Positions 10,861 to 22,412 of a stretch of DNA of 64,000 bases are shown here, piece by piece (within the stretch, counting starts at the first letter, position 1; every line of letters starts with the position of its first letter). Location of the stretch: assembly GCA_951640165.1 (NCBI GenBank), contig OX621253.1, positions 31,317,969 through 31,381,968 on the forward strand. The letters are read 5' to 3'. The notes under the pieces were generated by a model. The model was given only the letters and a program-made list of their open reading frames with translations. It ran no database searches and was not told where the DNA came from. Position numbers and translations under genes: made by a program. Source of the DNA: Pseudoips prasinana. Lineage: Eukaryota > Arthropoda > Insecta > Lepidoptera > Nolidae.

Positions 10861-11828
10861 CCTTTATTATTACTTTTATTTTATATTTTTCGATTTTAAT
10901 ATTATTATTCTTTTTAAACAAATGTAACTGTTCTATAATTTAGTAAAAAACTATGTACCTATCTTAAATGACAGGCATCACATTATCTGGGTTTTCACGA
11001 GACAGGCTAGCCCTAGTGTGAAAGCCATAAGCAATAATTATACTCCTTCTTGTACTATATTTTAGAAACTAGATATAAGAATTTCTGTAACTTTACTTTG
11101 GATAATAAATTATTCTTATTCTTCTTGTTATTCCCTGACATTCCTGCCATTGATTGTTTGTTGCGCGTATTTATTATTCTTTTTGTGGTATGTGCCGAAA
11201 GCTTTAAAAAGTGATGCGAGGAACGTTATATTACAAGTATTGAATTATATGAAGAAAGAAAAACGTCTTCAGGCACCAATTATACCCATATATAGACCCA
11301 TATAATCATACTCATAATATATTCAATAAGTTGTATGAACGCGTAGCTGCTGCTACAGGTTAGTGTTGTCAGCTTCTGAAAAAATACGAAACTCCCCCTC
11401 GGACTTTAAATTAAAATACATATATTTTAAAATATTCATTATTTATTTAATTTTTGCTATTTCCATTGTAGGTGTCGGGGAGTGATATATATGTAAGAAA
11501 ACTTGTGAAAGAAAAAGAGCAAGCAGATGCAAAAATTTATAGCAGATTAGAATATTGGTAGATCAAATTCTGAAAAATAACAGTTCTGATATAATAACAG
11601 TCAATGAATGGCAAAAGCATTGCAATCATGTAAAAAATATTGAAAATGAGTATCGACAAAGGGATGGATATTTAGACGAGCCTTTCATCATTCATTTAGG
11701 TAGTGACAGTGAAAGTGAAAGCAGTGATTACGATAATGATGATGATGAAATGACTTCTGAATTAAACAATTCCGGTGACATAATAATTCCGGAGTATCTC
11801 CGTTAGAGAACACTCAGCATACATTTTA

Positions 11829-11941
11829 CTCCAATCTGTCAAATTTCCCCAATTGAAAATAAACCTTATACTTAAGCAATAAAGTTGAAAATCTATAAAA
11901 GATATTTGACAGATTGGAGTAGCTGGATGTGCTGGCGTCTG
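11829..11941 (+). mobile_element. TA-flanked MITE (truncated left arm) inside copy A
   Basis: It matches the MITE at 53857-53991 (CCAATCTGTCAAATTTCCCC ... GATGTGCTGGCGTCTG) and ends at a TA. The first about 24 bases of the left arm (CAGACGCCAGCACATC...) are missing. Copy B lacks this insert at the same place, so the MITE entered after the two copies diverged. Confidence 0.75.
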
Positions 11942-12130
11942 TACATGATCATAATTATTGTATAAAAATATAAAGATTTGTAATGGCAGTATTTGTTTGC
12001 TTTTTAGTGAAGTAATATTTACGTTACAATGTGCTTATTTTTACCCACTATATTGCAAAAAATAGTTACTAGCAACACTAAATGCGATAACAGCGACGCT
12101 GCCAGCGGGCCAGATAAGTTTGTGGGACTG

Positions 12131-12752
12131 TAAGTACCTACTTACAGTTTTTATGACATTTAAACTTGTCTCGATTAGCTCTAAAGAGCAAAAACTCATT
12201 TATTTCTAGCTTTTCAAATTTAGCCGTTATGACCTAGCCGTAAAGTCGATAATTACCATTTCGGATTACCTGGTTATTAGAAACCCGGTAAAATACAATA
12301 ATAGTTTTTAGTAAATAAAAATAAAACAATGTGGCACACTTTTTGTAATATAAATGTCATCAAAGTAATTTAATAACTTTTTAAGATACGCGTTACGCAC
12401 ATCGCTTTTGAACAGCATTTGGTTAAAATTCAGTAAGTACACATAATTACTTCTTTAAATCTATGATTTGTGACAAATAGAACATTATACTTCTGTTATA
12501 ACGAGTGACGGTCATTGTTTACAGTTTTAGTTTAGTTAAAATTACTTATTGTATCTTAGCGATTATTTGTTTTTCGAGGTTTAGGCAATCTATTCATTTT
12601 TGTACTTTTAATGAATTTGTGTTTGCAAACGAGTGCGAGTAAGTAGAGAACACGGGACGGGTTACTAGCAAAATGCAACGAAATTATATTGTTAAGTCGG
12701 GACGAAGTAGTAAGGCGATTGGCACACTACCCCGCATGATGCAGCGAAGAGC
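12131..12752. other. Intergenic, no gene recognised
   Basis: AT-rich sequence following the copy A element. No reading frame, inverted ends or known repeat are evident. Confidence 0.4.
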
Positions 12753-12944
12753 GTGAGTACGTGTTCTAACGTTGCTTGTAAGTGTCTCCATTTATATAGA
12801 AAAAACACACAGTCCAGTGCTGCCAGCCATGTGCTCAGAAAAAATAATAAGCCCTCAGAGCTGCGTCTCTGGTACCCAAAACCTACAGACAAGGAAGGTC
12901 GACATATTTTACCAGAAGAGGTATATTCGGGAGAATATGAGTAG
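12753..12944 (+). CDS. Unrecognised short reading frame (63 codons)
   Basis: The frame runs from an ATG to a stop with plausible protein-like composition; its second half reads NNKPSELRLWYPKPTDKEG and EEVYSGEYE. I cannot assign a family. It ends right before the (TCAA)n tail of a reversed LINE fragment, so it could be an exon remnant or an unknown element's coding piece. No splice sites were assigned. It may be chance. Confidence 0.2.
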   Translation: MSTCSNVACKCLHLYRKNTQSSAASHVLRKNNKPSELRLWYPKPTDKEGRHILPEEVYSGEYE

Positions 12945-12947
12945 TTT

Positions 12948-13200
12948 CAATCAATCAATCAATCAAATTATTTATTTGCCAGAATATGGTACAAAAGATT
13001 TTACATAATAAGATTCCGCATATCCTGCCACTAATGGCGTGCAAATAGGTACATTATTCAGATTTTTTTTTTTATAAAATAAATTGTTTACAATGTCAAA
13101 TAGATAATATAAATATGTCAATGATGTACAATAGAATAATAATAATGATAAAAAATAGTAATAATAAAAATACGTCCATTTGTAATAAAAAAATGTCAAG
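12948..13200 (-). repeat. LINE 3' end, minus orientation, with (TTGA)n tail
   Basis: Plus-strand (TCAA)n followed by AATTATTTATTTGCC is the reversed tail of a non-LTR retrotransposon. The body is AT-rich UTR-like sequence with no coding. The right boundary is approximate. Confidence 0.5.
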
Positions 13201-13797
13201 TTTCTATTCTATCGTCAAAGAAGTTTCTGATATTATAATAACATTTATTTAATAGTAGCCGATATATATATTTTTTGAAACACTACATGTATGTTTAACA
13301 CTACATGTATGTTTACTACTTATTTCATTTATTGAGTTACCGTATTTACTTTTATTTTTACTGATTTATATGACAAAGTGATTTTTTTTTAGTTTTAGAT
13401 TGTTTTCTTATTAAGAATTTGTTATGAAGCTAAAGAAGACTGTTTTGTTAACTTTCAATACTGATTTATACCAGTTATTACCTTTTAAAATTTTGCCTAG
13501 TAATAACTTAGTCTAATTTAAGAAATGTCTAATTCACACTTAGTGTAAACTTTCAATGACAAGAAGTCATTAACTTTGTTTTTAAGCTTTTAAAAAAATA
13601 TACCTCAATTTTTTTTACTACTTATGTTTGATTTTATTGATAAATATATTTAACTATCTAGTGGTGTTTATTTTTTTTATAAACATATAATATATATGAT
13701 TTTATAGGACATCCAATGAAATCAAAAGTAATTAATTGATTTCTCAAAGTTTTGTGTACCTATGTCACTTAATGAGTTCTTGCAATAAGCCGACGAT
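13201..13797. other. Intergenic, no gene recognised
   Basis: Very AT-rich. There is a small direct repeat (ACTACATGTATGTTTA, twice at about 13281-13318). Nothing else is supported. Confidence 0.4.
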
Positions 13798-13972
13798 ATT
13801 TGGTGCACAAATACCCAAATTTTTGGTAGAGATTTTAAAGGTATTCTTGGAGATCAATGCTGATGATAAGTTTAGTTTAAGTGCGCAAATATTACCTAAC
13901 AGGTGTTTGCACATAGGTAATTGTATGTCATGTATTCTTGCACAATTTTATTGTACATATAGAACATTATAT
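13798..13972 (+). repeat. Dispersed repeat, second copy at 46076-46250
   Basis: Both copies share GGAGATCAATGCTGATG, ACAGGTGTTTGCACAT-type and TTCTTGCACAA blocks in the same order at about 80-90% identity. There is no coding capacity and no terminal structure I can define. Confidence 0.6.
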
Positions 13973-14025
13973 TCAATTCTATATTCTTATATATTATTAT
14001 GGCCTTTGCGTCTATTACAGACGAT

Positions 14026-14890
14026 TCACGGCGCATTGTCTGAGAGATATTTCTTTTGGTGGCAAAACAAACCGATGCGAGAGCGACATAGCCTGCCGCA
14101 GGCCTGACAAGGGAAGTTTGCGGTGGTTGGTGCCGAGCCGCTTTCAAGGTGCTTCTGTCTCTTATCAGCAAGTACTCCGAACCAGGCTTCATCAGAGATC
14201 TTACGACCCTCCACTACACGTTTGCGCCATTCGGCAATTTTAAAAGCGGCCATATCCCGCTTGGTGCAGTCTTTAAAGCCAAGCAGAGGTCTACCGACAT
14301 CGAGCTTCACATCACCTACCGCACCCAACAGAACACATGGTAGTATTCGAGTGGGTTCCATTCTGTGTACATGCCCCAACCAACGTAAACGCTTCTGTTT
14401 AAGAAACGCTGTCAGGCTAGGTCGATGTTTTTTTATTTCTAGAACTCTCTCGTAAGTGACTCTATCTTGCCATCTAATGCCCAAGATCTTATAGAGACAA
14501 CGCATGTAAAAGGAACCTATTCGGCGCTCCTGTTTCGCATACGACATCCACGTCTCCGCTCCGTACAAAAGTACCTATGCTTAAGATTATTGTAACATAC
14601 TCTCGTGCCAAGCTTACCAAACATGGTCGCCGCTTTCCCGATGCGAGCATCTATCTCTGCGTTAATTGAGAGATTATTCTCTACGGTCGATATAAGATAT
14701 ACAGAACCGATCAACTTCCTCTAACTGCGTGCCATTCAGAGAAATATCTGGGGCCACAGGAGTGCCTTGTAACTATCTTTTTGTATTTGACTGATTCTCG
14801 CCCGCAGAACTAGCCACAACGGCTGCGTCGTCGGCAAAGACAAGACTGTCAACGAAAAGATCCCCACGGTTTCTATTAGATTTGAGGAGA
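14026..14890 (-). pseudogene. LINE reverse transcriptase C-terminal half (degenerate)
   Basis: On the minus strand the catalytic block reads SLVFADDAAVVASS near 14835, then, in shifted frames, INAEIDARIGKAATMFGKL, YGAETWMSYAK, RLRWLGHVHRM, and a C-terminal zinc-finger-like CQACGRLCRSRIGLFCHQKK (14026-14568). This C-terminus is typical of many insect 'endonuclease-reverse transcriptase' LINEs. At least one frameshift and stop codons separate the pieces (for example AENQSNTKR stop), so the copy is dead. An ATG-tailed repeat abuts it at 14893. Confidence 0.8.
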
Positions 14891-14892
14891 GA

Positions 14893-15000
14893 TGTTCAAC
14901 ATCTTTCCGTCAGCCGGAAGCCCGTCTGCCAAACGTGGCGATTATGGCATATATCCCCATTCTTTGAGGAGGCTTTTGTCCAGCAGTGGCAGCAGTTTTG
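14893..15000 (+). repeat. ATG-tailed lepidopteran repeat, fragment
   Basis: Contains CCCGTCTGCCAAACGTGGCG, ATTATGGCATAT and CCAGCAGTGGCAGC, matching the 63735-63915 copy. The ends are truncated. Confidence 0.65.
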
Positions 15001-15469
15001 ACATACTTTGATGTTTGCAAACATGTGTACAATAGTGATAGAATATTATTAGTGTCAACATGATGCAACATGAAATAATTTAATGTCCCCCTAATTGATA
15101 GGACCCAATACATTGTGGAGATCTTAGAGGAGCTAGAATTTTAAATAGTTTGCATGCAATATTACGCCGGTACCCGCGATTCTTACGCGGCCCCGTAATC
15201 GGAATGAGTAAGGAGGTGACGATTGGAACTTTTTATTTCCCACTCGTTCCGCTATAGATATATAGAGAGTCAAAATATATGGATATATCAATAAGAGATT
15301 TCAAGGATTGTTAAAACGCTTTAATTAAGACTTTCTGAGCAAGACTGACCAATGATTTTGATAGAAAATAATTATAAAAGACTGAGGTAATTTAGTACAG
15401 TATTAACGAATTTACAATAATTATTACATTTTGTAGGTGCGTATCACATATAATCAACTTATTTATAAT

Positions 15470-15910
15470 AATTCTTGCAGTTTTAAGGTGTCTTCAACTA
15501 TTGACTTGAATCTCCCCAAACACTGAGTAAACTCAGGCAGATAGTCCACACAATCTGTCGGCATGTACAAACTAAAAACTAACAATGTCTTTTTATATTA
15601 CTCACAAGTTTAATAGCTGTTAGTTGAGAATCATCACAATTTATCACTGATTTATCACTTTTTCTCCATAATATTGCTACGCCTCCATAGGGCCTACCTC
15701 CAAGGAGAACCTGTTCTGTGTTGTCTGTCTGCCCGTCATGTTCCTGTGACACCAAACTCGTCGACCACACTTTGCAATTGCGGCAAATCGTGTGGCAGCA
15801 GCCATATCTCCTGCAGGGCAATGGTGTCTGCCTTACGGCACAAATCAATCACTCCTATAGATATCTTCAGTGACTTGCAGTTCGCCGAAACTATACTCAA
15901 ATTGTAGTTA
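15470..15910 (-). pseudogene. LINE endonuclease domain fragment
   Basis: Read on the minus strand: SIVSANCKSLK, ADTIALQEIWLLPHDLPQL, then after a frameshift RPYGGVAILWRKSDKSVINC, and PTDCVDYLPEFTQCLGRFKS. These are consecutive blocks of a LINE endonuclease (the QE of LQE is a metal-binding site). RT sequence does not follow directly. The degenerate frame marks an old copy. Confidence 0.7.
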
Positions 15911-16569
15911 TCCATACAAAATCAGTGACGGGGTGCCTGACGGCTTCACCTGATACGCTGAGTATCAGTTGTGATCCCAAAGCCTGAAGGATATAACAAT
16001 AGGCCAACTGTCATCCAAAACGAGCCATGGTTAAGCGCCGGATCACGGCATTATTTTCAATAAGAATGTACGTGTCTAATCACCATGTTCCATAGGACCG
16101 CGTTCAACAGGTGGAATGTTGGCAGATTTTGTCTTGCTCACACTTGTGTCTGTATCTTATCTCACTGTCCCTGTGCACAGTGATATAGCTTGAAAATGTG
16201 TCACGTGTTCACCTGCAGCGGCGAGAAAATCGTGCGAGCGAGACGACGAACAGTTGTGCTCTTCATCGCGGTGTTGGATCGAGGCTACAGCCACCTCCGT
16301 TACATTTTCTTTTATTCTGTTAGATGTACCCCCAACTGCGATACTATCTGGCGAGCACTGGCGAGATACTATCTTGCAGAATTTATTTTCAACATCCTTT
16401 AGTTGTTTTGCTTTACAACTGACATATGGGATTTGAATAGCAAAATCTCTTTCAATAATTTGAGTTATTATATTTATTTAGTATCAGTTCCTGTTGACAA
16501 AAAATGAAATTAAATTGAAATATAATAGTTTAGTTATAGAAATATCACAGCGTCAGAAGTGGGAGAACC
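15911..16569. other. Repeat-derived but unclassified sequence
   Basis: Less AT-rich than its surroundings. It lies upstream (in minus orientation) of the endonuclease fragment and may be LINE 5' sequence. A 70-codon plus-strand frame at 16190-16402 has no recognisable motif. Confidence 0.3.
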
Positions 16570-16960
16570 CGTGCGATAAGTTTCAAAAATAAAAATCCGA
16601 CCAAGTGCGAGGGTTCCGCACCATTATCTATAAAAAGGCACAAAATCACGATTTGTGGTATGGGAGCCCCATTAAATATTTGTTCTATTTAAATTTAATT
16701 ATTTGTTTTTTAAGTGAAATATTCTTCAAGCGTCAACCTGTTGCCGTTATCAATATCGAGCAAAAAAAAGACATTTGTTAGGCCCCATATATGTACATTT
16801 ATTTTATTCCAGTTTTTAGTATTTGTTGTTATAGTGGCAACAGAAATACATTATCTATGAACATTTCAACTGTCTAACTATCACGGTTCATGACAGTATA
16901 GCGGAGTCTTTGTAATAGGGTCCCGTTTTATCCTTTGGGTACAGAATCCCAAAAAGATAT
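16570..16960 (+). repeat. Widespread lepidopteran interspersed repeat (GGTTCCG...CCCTTTGGGTAC type)
   Basis: Recognisable blocks in order: AAGTGCGAGGGTTCCGCACC, TATGGGAGCCCC, GGCAACAGAAATAC, TTTCAACTGTCTA, CTATCACGGTTCATGA, GTAATAGGGTCCCGTTTTA, CCTTTGGGTAC. I recognise this arrangement from many lepidopteran genomes. It is non-coding, and its element class is not clear to me. Confidence 0.7.
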
Positions 16961-17099
16961 TTCCTACCAACCAGATTCAACCAGTTGGTTTGGCTGAGAC
17001 AAAATAGACAGCACACCACACATTCAAGTTATGAAATTTTTAAACGACGACATTACATCTGAAGTGTTGAAGGAACATTGGAGGATTTGGAATCGCTCA

Positions 17100-17350
17100 A
17101 CGAGTACTTACTTATGGTATGGGCAGTGGTAACCCTAGTGTAAGAGTTGTTGGAGCCGCCCATAGGCCTCTGATATGGCTTAACGGCTGTTTCCTAATGG
17201 CTAGAACCAGGGCCGACATTTTGACGTGCCCTCCGAAGCACGGAGACGCTCAGAAATGAAACCACTTTGGCGGTTACCCATCTATGGACAGACCAGAGAC
17301 AAGTTGCTTAACCTCGCCTATCACTTTCGGATCGGTGAGAACATCTGGCT
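17100..17350 (+). repeat. Lepidopteran interspersed repeat (GGAGCCGCCCATAGGCCTCTG type)
   Basis: Contains GTTGTTGGAGCCGCCCATAG, GCCCTCCGAAGCACGGAG, GGTTACCCATCTATGGAC and CGGATCGGTGAGAAC in the order I know from other Lepidoptera. The short frame across it is not a gene. Confidence 0.55.
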
Positions 17351-17420
17351 ATGCGACATACTGAGCAAATTAATATACTCTTTGGAGCAATGTTACATCT
17401 TGACGTGATGAGTCCAGGTA

Positions 17421-17533
17421 CAGACGCCAGCACATCCAGCTTTATAGATTTTCAACTTTATCACAAAAGCATAAGGTTCACTTTCAATTGGGGAAAATTG
17501 ACAGATTGGGGTCGCTTTATGTGCTGGCGTCTG
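17421..17533 (-). mobile_element. TA-flanked MITE, 113 bp, complete
   Basis: Ends CAGACGCCAGCACATC... and ...GATGTGCTGGCGTCTG are inverted repeats (the right inner part is diverged), flanked by TA at 17419-17420 and 17534-17535. It is the same family as 53857-53991, 11829-11941 and 39198-39254. TA targets and a CAG start suggest a Tc1/mariner-driven MITE. Confidence 0.85.
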
Positions 17534-18053
17534 TACATGAACCTGCAGCAGTCGCACAAACGCGTCAAAGCACAGCAAAACTTATACTGACCTGAGCTGA
17601 CTTATAGAATAGGAAAGAAAAAAAGATTGCTAATTGAACAGAAAATAGCGTCCAATAAGAACAAGTCGGGGAAATGTAACAGTTACGCATTTTAAATAAA
17701 ACTACGCAATAATCGACGACACAGAAAGGATTCAGTTTTCTTCTCATCAGAGATACTGTAATTATTAATTACATAATTACAAATTTTTACTTATTTTTTT
17801 GTGAGATTACTCTGTCCACATAAACACCAATTTTTTTGTAAACCTTGTTTAATTCTTACCTCAAAGTTGTGAACACTTTCTCTTCGGGACTAATACTTTT
17901 GCGAAAGTTTGTATTTTCTTTAGATGATTTTAGGTGATATTTCACTTAGAATGTAATCAAATGTTTTCGGACATTCATCTCGATACTTCATATGAATTAA
18001 AAAAGTTAAGTTGTAATTGTTAACGCAGTTTTTAAACCTCGCGACACCTAATA
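17534..18053. other. 3' flank of the THAP gene (probable 3' UTR and beyond)
   Basis: Lies downstream of the stop at 18054 on the minus strand. AT-rich, no coding. I did not identify a certain polyadenylation signal. Confidence 0.35.
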
Positions 18054-19174
18054 TCAAGTTAAATCTGGCATATCTTGTGCTCTGATCATTTCGGGAGGAT
18101 GACTTTCTTTTAGTTTTTTAATAATATGTGTTTCTATGAGTTCTTCACTATCTTCAAATGTAATTCGCGGTTTTATTTCGGTTTCCTTTCTCATCTCCGC
18201 ACTGTGTACAGATGCGCAATTATTTCTTGTAAGATTGTCATCTTGATTATTCTGCCAATCATCGACTTCCATTTGGCCATCATAATCATCATCAGGCATC
18301 TCGTTGTCACCACATTCAACCAATTGTCCTTCAGATAGCATTACAAGCCGCCCATTGCCCAACTCCACCGCTATTCCTTCGACTAATTCGATAGTTTGTC
18401 CTTCATCAATTGGAACTGTCAATCCGTCATGCAGTTGAAGAGCAGTCGGTCCAATTATTTGCATAGTTATTGGTTCATTATTTTGAGGAGTCAGTCTATC
18501 AATAAATATACTATTTTCGGGTTGGAAAGCCTCTGCATGTGAGTTATTGGTATTAATAGTTTCTTTATTAGGTGAGTCTTCCGAATTATCTGGTTCAGCT
18601 CTGCAGGGCTCAGAGTTAAGTTCGGTATCATTCGCTGGCACAGTACAATTTCTGCTGGTCATCTGTCTCTTTAGTTGCAAGATGAATTGTTTCAGTGATT
18701 TGACAGAAGGCAGAATGAAATATTTGCACAAGAGTTTATAGACGGTGGGACTAGCTTTGTAAAGAGAAAGCCCCAGAATTTTGCCTTGTAATGTGTATCG
18801 CCTTCCTCTGTCTTTCTTCTTGTTCAGCAAACATTGCATTTCAAAAAACGTCCGCGCGGTGGTGTTGAAGTCTTTGGTGAGTTTGTCGAATATCGCTTTA
18901 TTTGTGAGCTTCGATTTTAGTAACAAATTTCTCTTCTGAAGGCGTTTATATTCTTTACTTTCAAAGTTTTGTTTTGTTTTTTCAAAAGTTTTCAGTTTTG
19001 GTGCTATAATTGAAATATGAAGTTCCATAGCTTTAACTTGATGTTGTAGAGTTTGTATTTTGGACTCCTTTTGTGCGAGAGAGATTCGTAGCTCTTTTAT
19101 TATATCGTCCTTAATTCTATTTTGTTGAACTAAATTCAAGATATTTTTATTTGCGGCGTCCAGCTCTTCTTGTA
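18054..19174 (-). CDS. THAP gene exon 5: coiled coil, P-element-type helical domain, acidic tail
   Basis: The acceptor is TTTCAG before TACAAGAAGAGC at 19174, and the stop TGA is at 18056-18054. Order: heptad-rich [16 protein letters not shown]... (about residues 1-90 of the exon), [20 protein letters not shown] and [19 protein letters not shown] (typical of the P-element N-terminal helical region), [11 protein letters not shown], then an acidic stretch ([17 protein letters not shown]). The equivalent block is present in the P-element relic at 53316-52990. Confidence 0.82.
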
Positions 19175-22100
19175 CTGAAACATAAAAAAATAATAACATT
19201 ACGTAAGGGTATTAACGAGACATAGTGGAAAAAAGTGTCTCTTTAACAGGACCTGTTAAAGAGACACTTTCTTTTTCATCCTCTATTTATTATTCTTCTA
19301 CCAGTAGAATACGTCAATAGTAGAGTGTACATGTCACGTTAAGATGGAAGACGCAGTGTGGGTAGCCCCTCTACAAGATGGACCGATGATCATGTGAGGG
19401 CGCCGGAAGCCGCTGAATGCAACGCAGCTGACGTGATGATGGCTATAAAGAGAATAATCCAATTGTTACCTGATGGTTTAGTCGTAGGCAATGACACTTC
19501 GATGGGAGGTTGTGTAGAGACATTATTATTCTGTACTTTCTGACTTATCACAGGGTTCGTCTGAAGAAGAGGCAGCGTAGCGCGGTTATTATCTGCAAAA
19601 ATCAAAAATATTTATCAACCGACGTATATGATAGTCATCTTGCTCCCGAGTTAACAAACTAGCGTAGCTGAAGTTAACAAGAAATAATTGATAATAATTA
19701 ACGAGAAATTTGGATGAGATATTCAGCAGTAGCTTTGTTTTCTAAAAACATGGCCGACATTCCCATATTTGTAATTAAATTTACGCTTCGCATTGCGAAT
19801 AATGTGATAAAAACCATAATTTAACAGTCAAGATTCGGTAAATAAACTGTCAACACACGACTGAATGGAATTACAGACTGCTGGTGTATTGATCAACTGC
19901 ATAATCCACACACCAGCAGTCGGTAATTTTATTTCAGTCGTGAGTTGACGGTTAATATAACGTATCTCGACTCTTAACATCCTAGATTATGCATTCAGTA
20001 CTAATGATCGGTCGTGGTTTTTTCTCGTAAAATTTCCTGTGATTTCAGCATATAGCATGCTAAATTAAGTTTTAACGCAGAAAAAACTAAAACACGTAGC
20101 AATAATGTCTCATTTATAAGTTTGTAATAATTTATTCATTTAGATGTCACAGGCCTACTGGCTTGAACAACTCCGACAGGGAAGGACAGGCTACGACAAG
20201 TAAGCAAGTAAAGTATTATTCCCGTACTTTTTTAAATGTCGCCCGATCTATGTATTGTATATCTATGGTTGAAATATGAGCAGACCGTCGTATCAAGCAC
20301 ACTTACCACACAGCTGATCTTCATCGAAAGGGTCATCATCATCTGGCTCAGGTTTAAGAGATAAAGGATCTTTTTCATATGCTGATGTCAGATCGTAACT
20401 CTGTGTCTTGACGTAGATTTGTGATTCAGCACAGCCATCTTCCCCAAGCGGTACAGAATCATCTTCACCAACAACACTATAATCACAGTCCGGTAATTCT
20501 GTGTCACTGTTCTCACTTACAGGTGGTAAGGGATTATTTTTATTACCATGTGACAACTTCGTGTTTTCACCCTGGGTTTGGACACAAATTTTGTGATTTT
20601 CGGGGTTTTTCTGAGGAACTATTCCGATTTCATCAGCTGACGGCGGCTCATGTTCGGTTGGCAGTTTACCGTAGTTGTGGTCTAATAATACTTTGCCCGA
20701 AGGATCATCACTATCAGGCTGGTGTCTCTTGGACCCTGAAATAATAAATTGATTGAATAGAAGCGAAATCATTTGTTAACAGTCTCCCTTCCTAGGCTTG
20801 AACCTGCGTTAAGTGGCACGCGTCGCGTATAGCGTGGGTTCCCTGGGAAGACGAAAGTCCAGGCATAACTACGCGCGTGTGACAGATCCCATCGCGCTTC
20901 GCTGCTGTATCGGTAGTAAAATTTTGATGGAGAACTTAATATGTGTATAACTAGGTCTGCAAGGCATTCTGCTGCTTGCGAATATTGAGTTGAGTGTAAT
21001 TAAGCATATTATATATTATGTCAATACTTTTACATTGATTTAATTCATGCACTTACAAGTCTAATCACTGCGTCAAATTTGAAGAAATCGATTCAGCGAT
21101 CGGCATCGAATTGCTTAAGAAAGAGCATAGTTTACACTCAGCTCAATTATGTTCGGTAACATGGTTTTCGCGACCCAGGCAGTGAATTAAAAAACAGTAA
21201 AAGTGTTATTTATTTATTTTATTTTCTTAGGAAGATCAACAACATTTAACAACACAATGTTTATGATATATTCAATGGCAGCAGAAAGCCATTAACAGGT
21301 CTCCACGAGTAAAATCCTGATTACTTAATAAATAATGCGCAGAATAAATATAAACTTCCATCTAAATCATTATTATGTTATACATAAAACCTTTTTGGAA
21401 TAAGTTAAGGCTGAGTACCCGTCTCACTGTTTCAGATTTATTACAAATATTAGTCCCGATAACGGTTACTTTCGAAATGCTATCATACTTTTTTACGATA
21501 CTTGGAATTAAGTAAGTTCCCACAAGTCAGGTCACACGCTCATATCACTTTGATTTTATCATTTTGTACCCTTGACACCACCGTCTTGCACCACTGGTGG
21601 TGTAAAAGGTATTTTTTAATACCCATTACACTACCAAAAAGCTGCAGCACCCCCTGGTGGTGTAGATGGTATTTTTTAATACCCATTACACTACCAAAGA
21701 GCTGTACCTACGTTACATTTACTCTTTGGTTTATGTACCTATTACTTATCAGTGTATGAATTAATGACATTGAACTACGCAGTGCAATAAATGCATTGAA
21801 ACTTTTTGGTTTTAGTTTTAAAACTAAAAAGCGTTTTTAAAAGCAAAGTTTGACAGTTTTAAATGAAATATTTTTTCTGCTAAGCTATTATAACTAAAAT
21901 GAATGAAAATCAGGAAGAGTTAAATTTTATTAAAATTCATGGAGGAAACTCATTACTTCATGATAAATATAAATATCATAGACATAAGATATATAAAAAC
22001 GGTTCCAGTATATGGAGGTGTTCGAAGTATAGATAAGATAAGATAGATAAGATAATAGTTTATTTCACCACATAACATAAAACTATAACAATAATAGTTG

Positions 22101-22378
22101 CGTACAGTAAAATGCAATACATTTTTAAATAATAAAATTGTTTGTTTGTCACAATATACTTCGCAATCTGTGTGGTGGCTAGCACCTTAGCTAAGTTATT
22201 CGGAGACAACTTGTATTAAAGGTGCTAGGCCCAACTTTGTTTATATAGTTCCATCATTATTCATCTATTATTTATAGGGTGAAAGTTAACATAAAAAGAG
22301 AAAAAGTAATAATATGAACAAAATACAAAAAAACTTACATTAGATAATAGATGTTAATAGAAAGCTCTTATATTAATA

Positions 22379-22412
<34 letters not shown>

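Larger units (their letters stand above)
3592..11135 (+). mobile_element. Non-LTR retrotransposon (LINE) inserted in copy A and itself split by a hAT element
   Basis: The LINE carries an endonuclease/reverse-transcriptase reading frame (3592-5732 and 9898-10752), a 3' UTR with a (CA)n run at 10787-10858, and a TTATTC-rich tail at about 11108-11135, a typical simple-repeat LINE end. On both sides the flanking sequence belongs to copy A of the Tc1/IS630-type element. The left edge has no ORF1 and no start ATG, so the copy appears 5'-truncated. The RT sequence places it in the broad Jockey/CR1 assemblage; I cannot name the clade. Confidence 0.85.
3527..12130 (+). mobile_element. Non-autonomous Tc1/IS630-type element, copy A (outermost level of a nest), split by a LINE
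   Basis: The left end (3527-3590: GAGTGCCACAAACTTATGTG..., then GGCCCGGTGGCC) and the right part (about 11127-12130, ending ...GCCAGATAAGTTTGTGGGACTG, then TA) are the two ends of one element. They match copy B at 7985-8925 along their length. The gap between them is exactly where the LINE sits. The body keeps a transposase first exon (PKALKSDAR..., 11200-11360), an intron and the acidic C-terminal tail (about 11590-11806), but lacks the catalytic core, so it is a deletion derivative that needs a helper. The tail resembles the C-terminus of the intact transposase at 50623-52518. A 113-135-bp MITE has entered it at 11829-11941. Confidence 0.75.

Noticed and set aside
13736..14107. 123-codon plus-strand frame
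   Set aside because: Crosses from a dispersed repeat into the reverse side of a LINE; no motif.
14123..14455. 110-codon plus-strand frame
   Set aside because: Antisense to the LINE RT C-terminus at 14026-14568.
20421..20744. 107-codon plus-strand frame
   Set aside because: Antisense to THAP exon 3, which has matching splice sites and phases.
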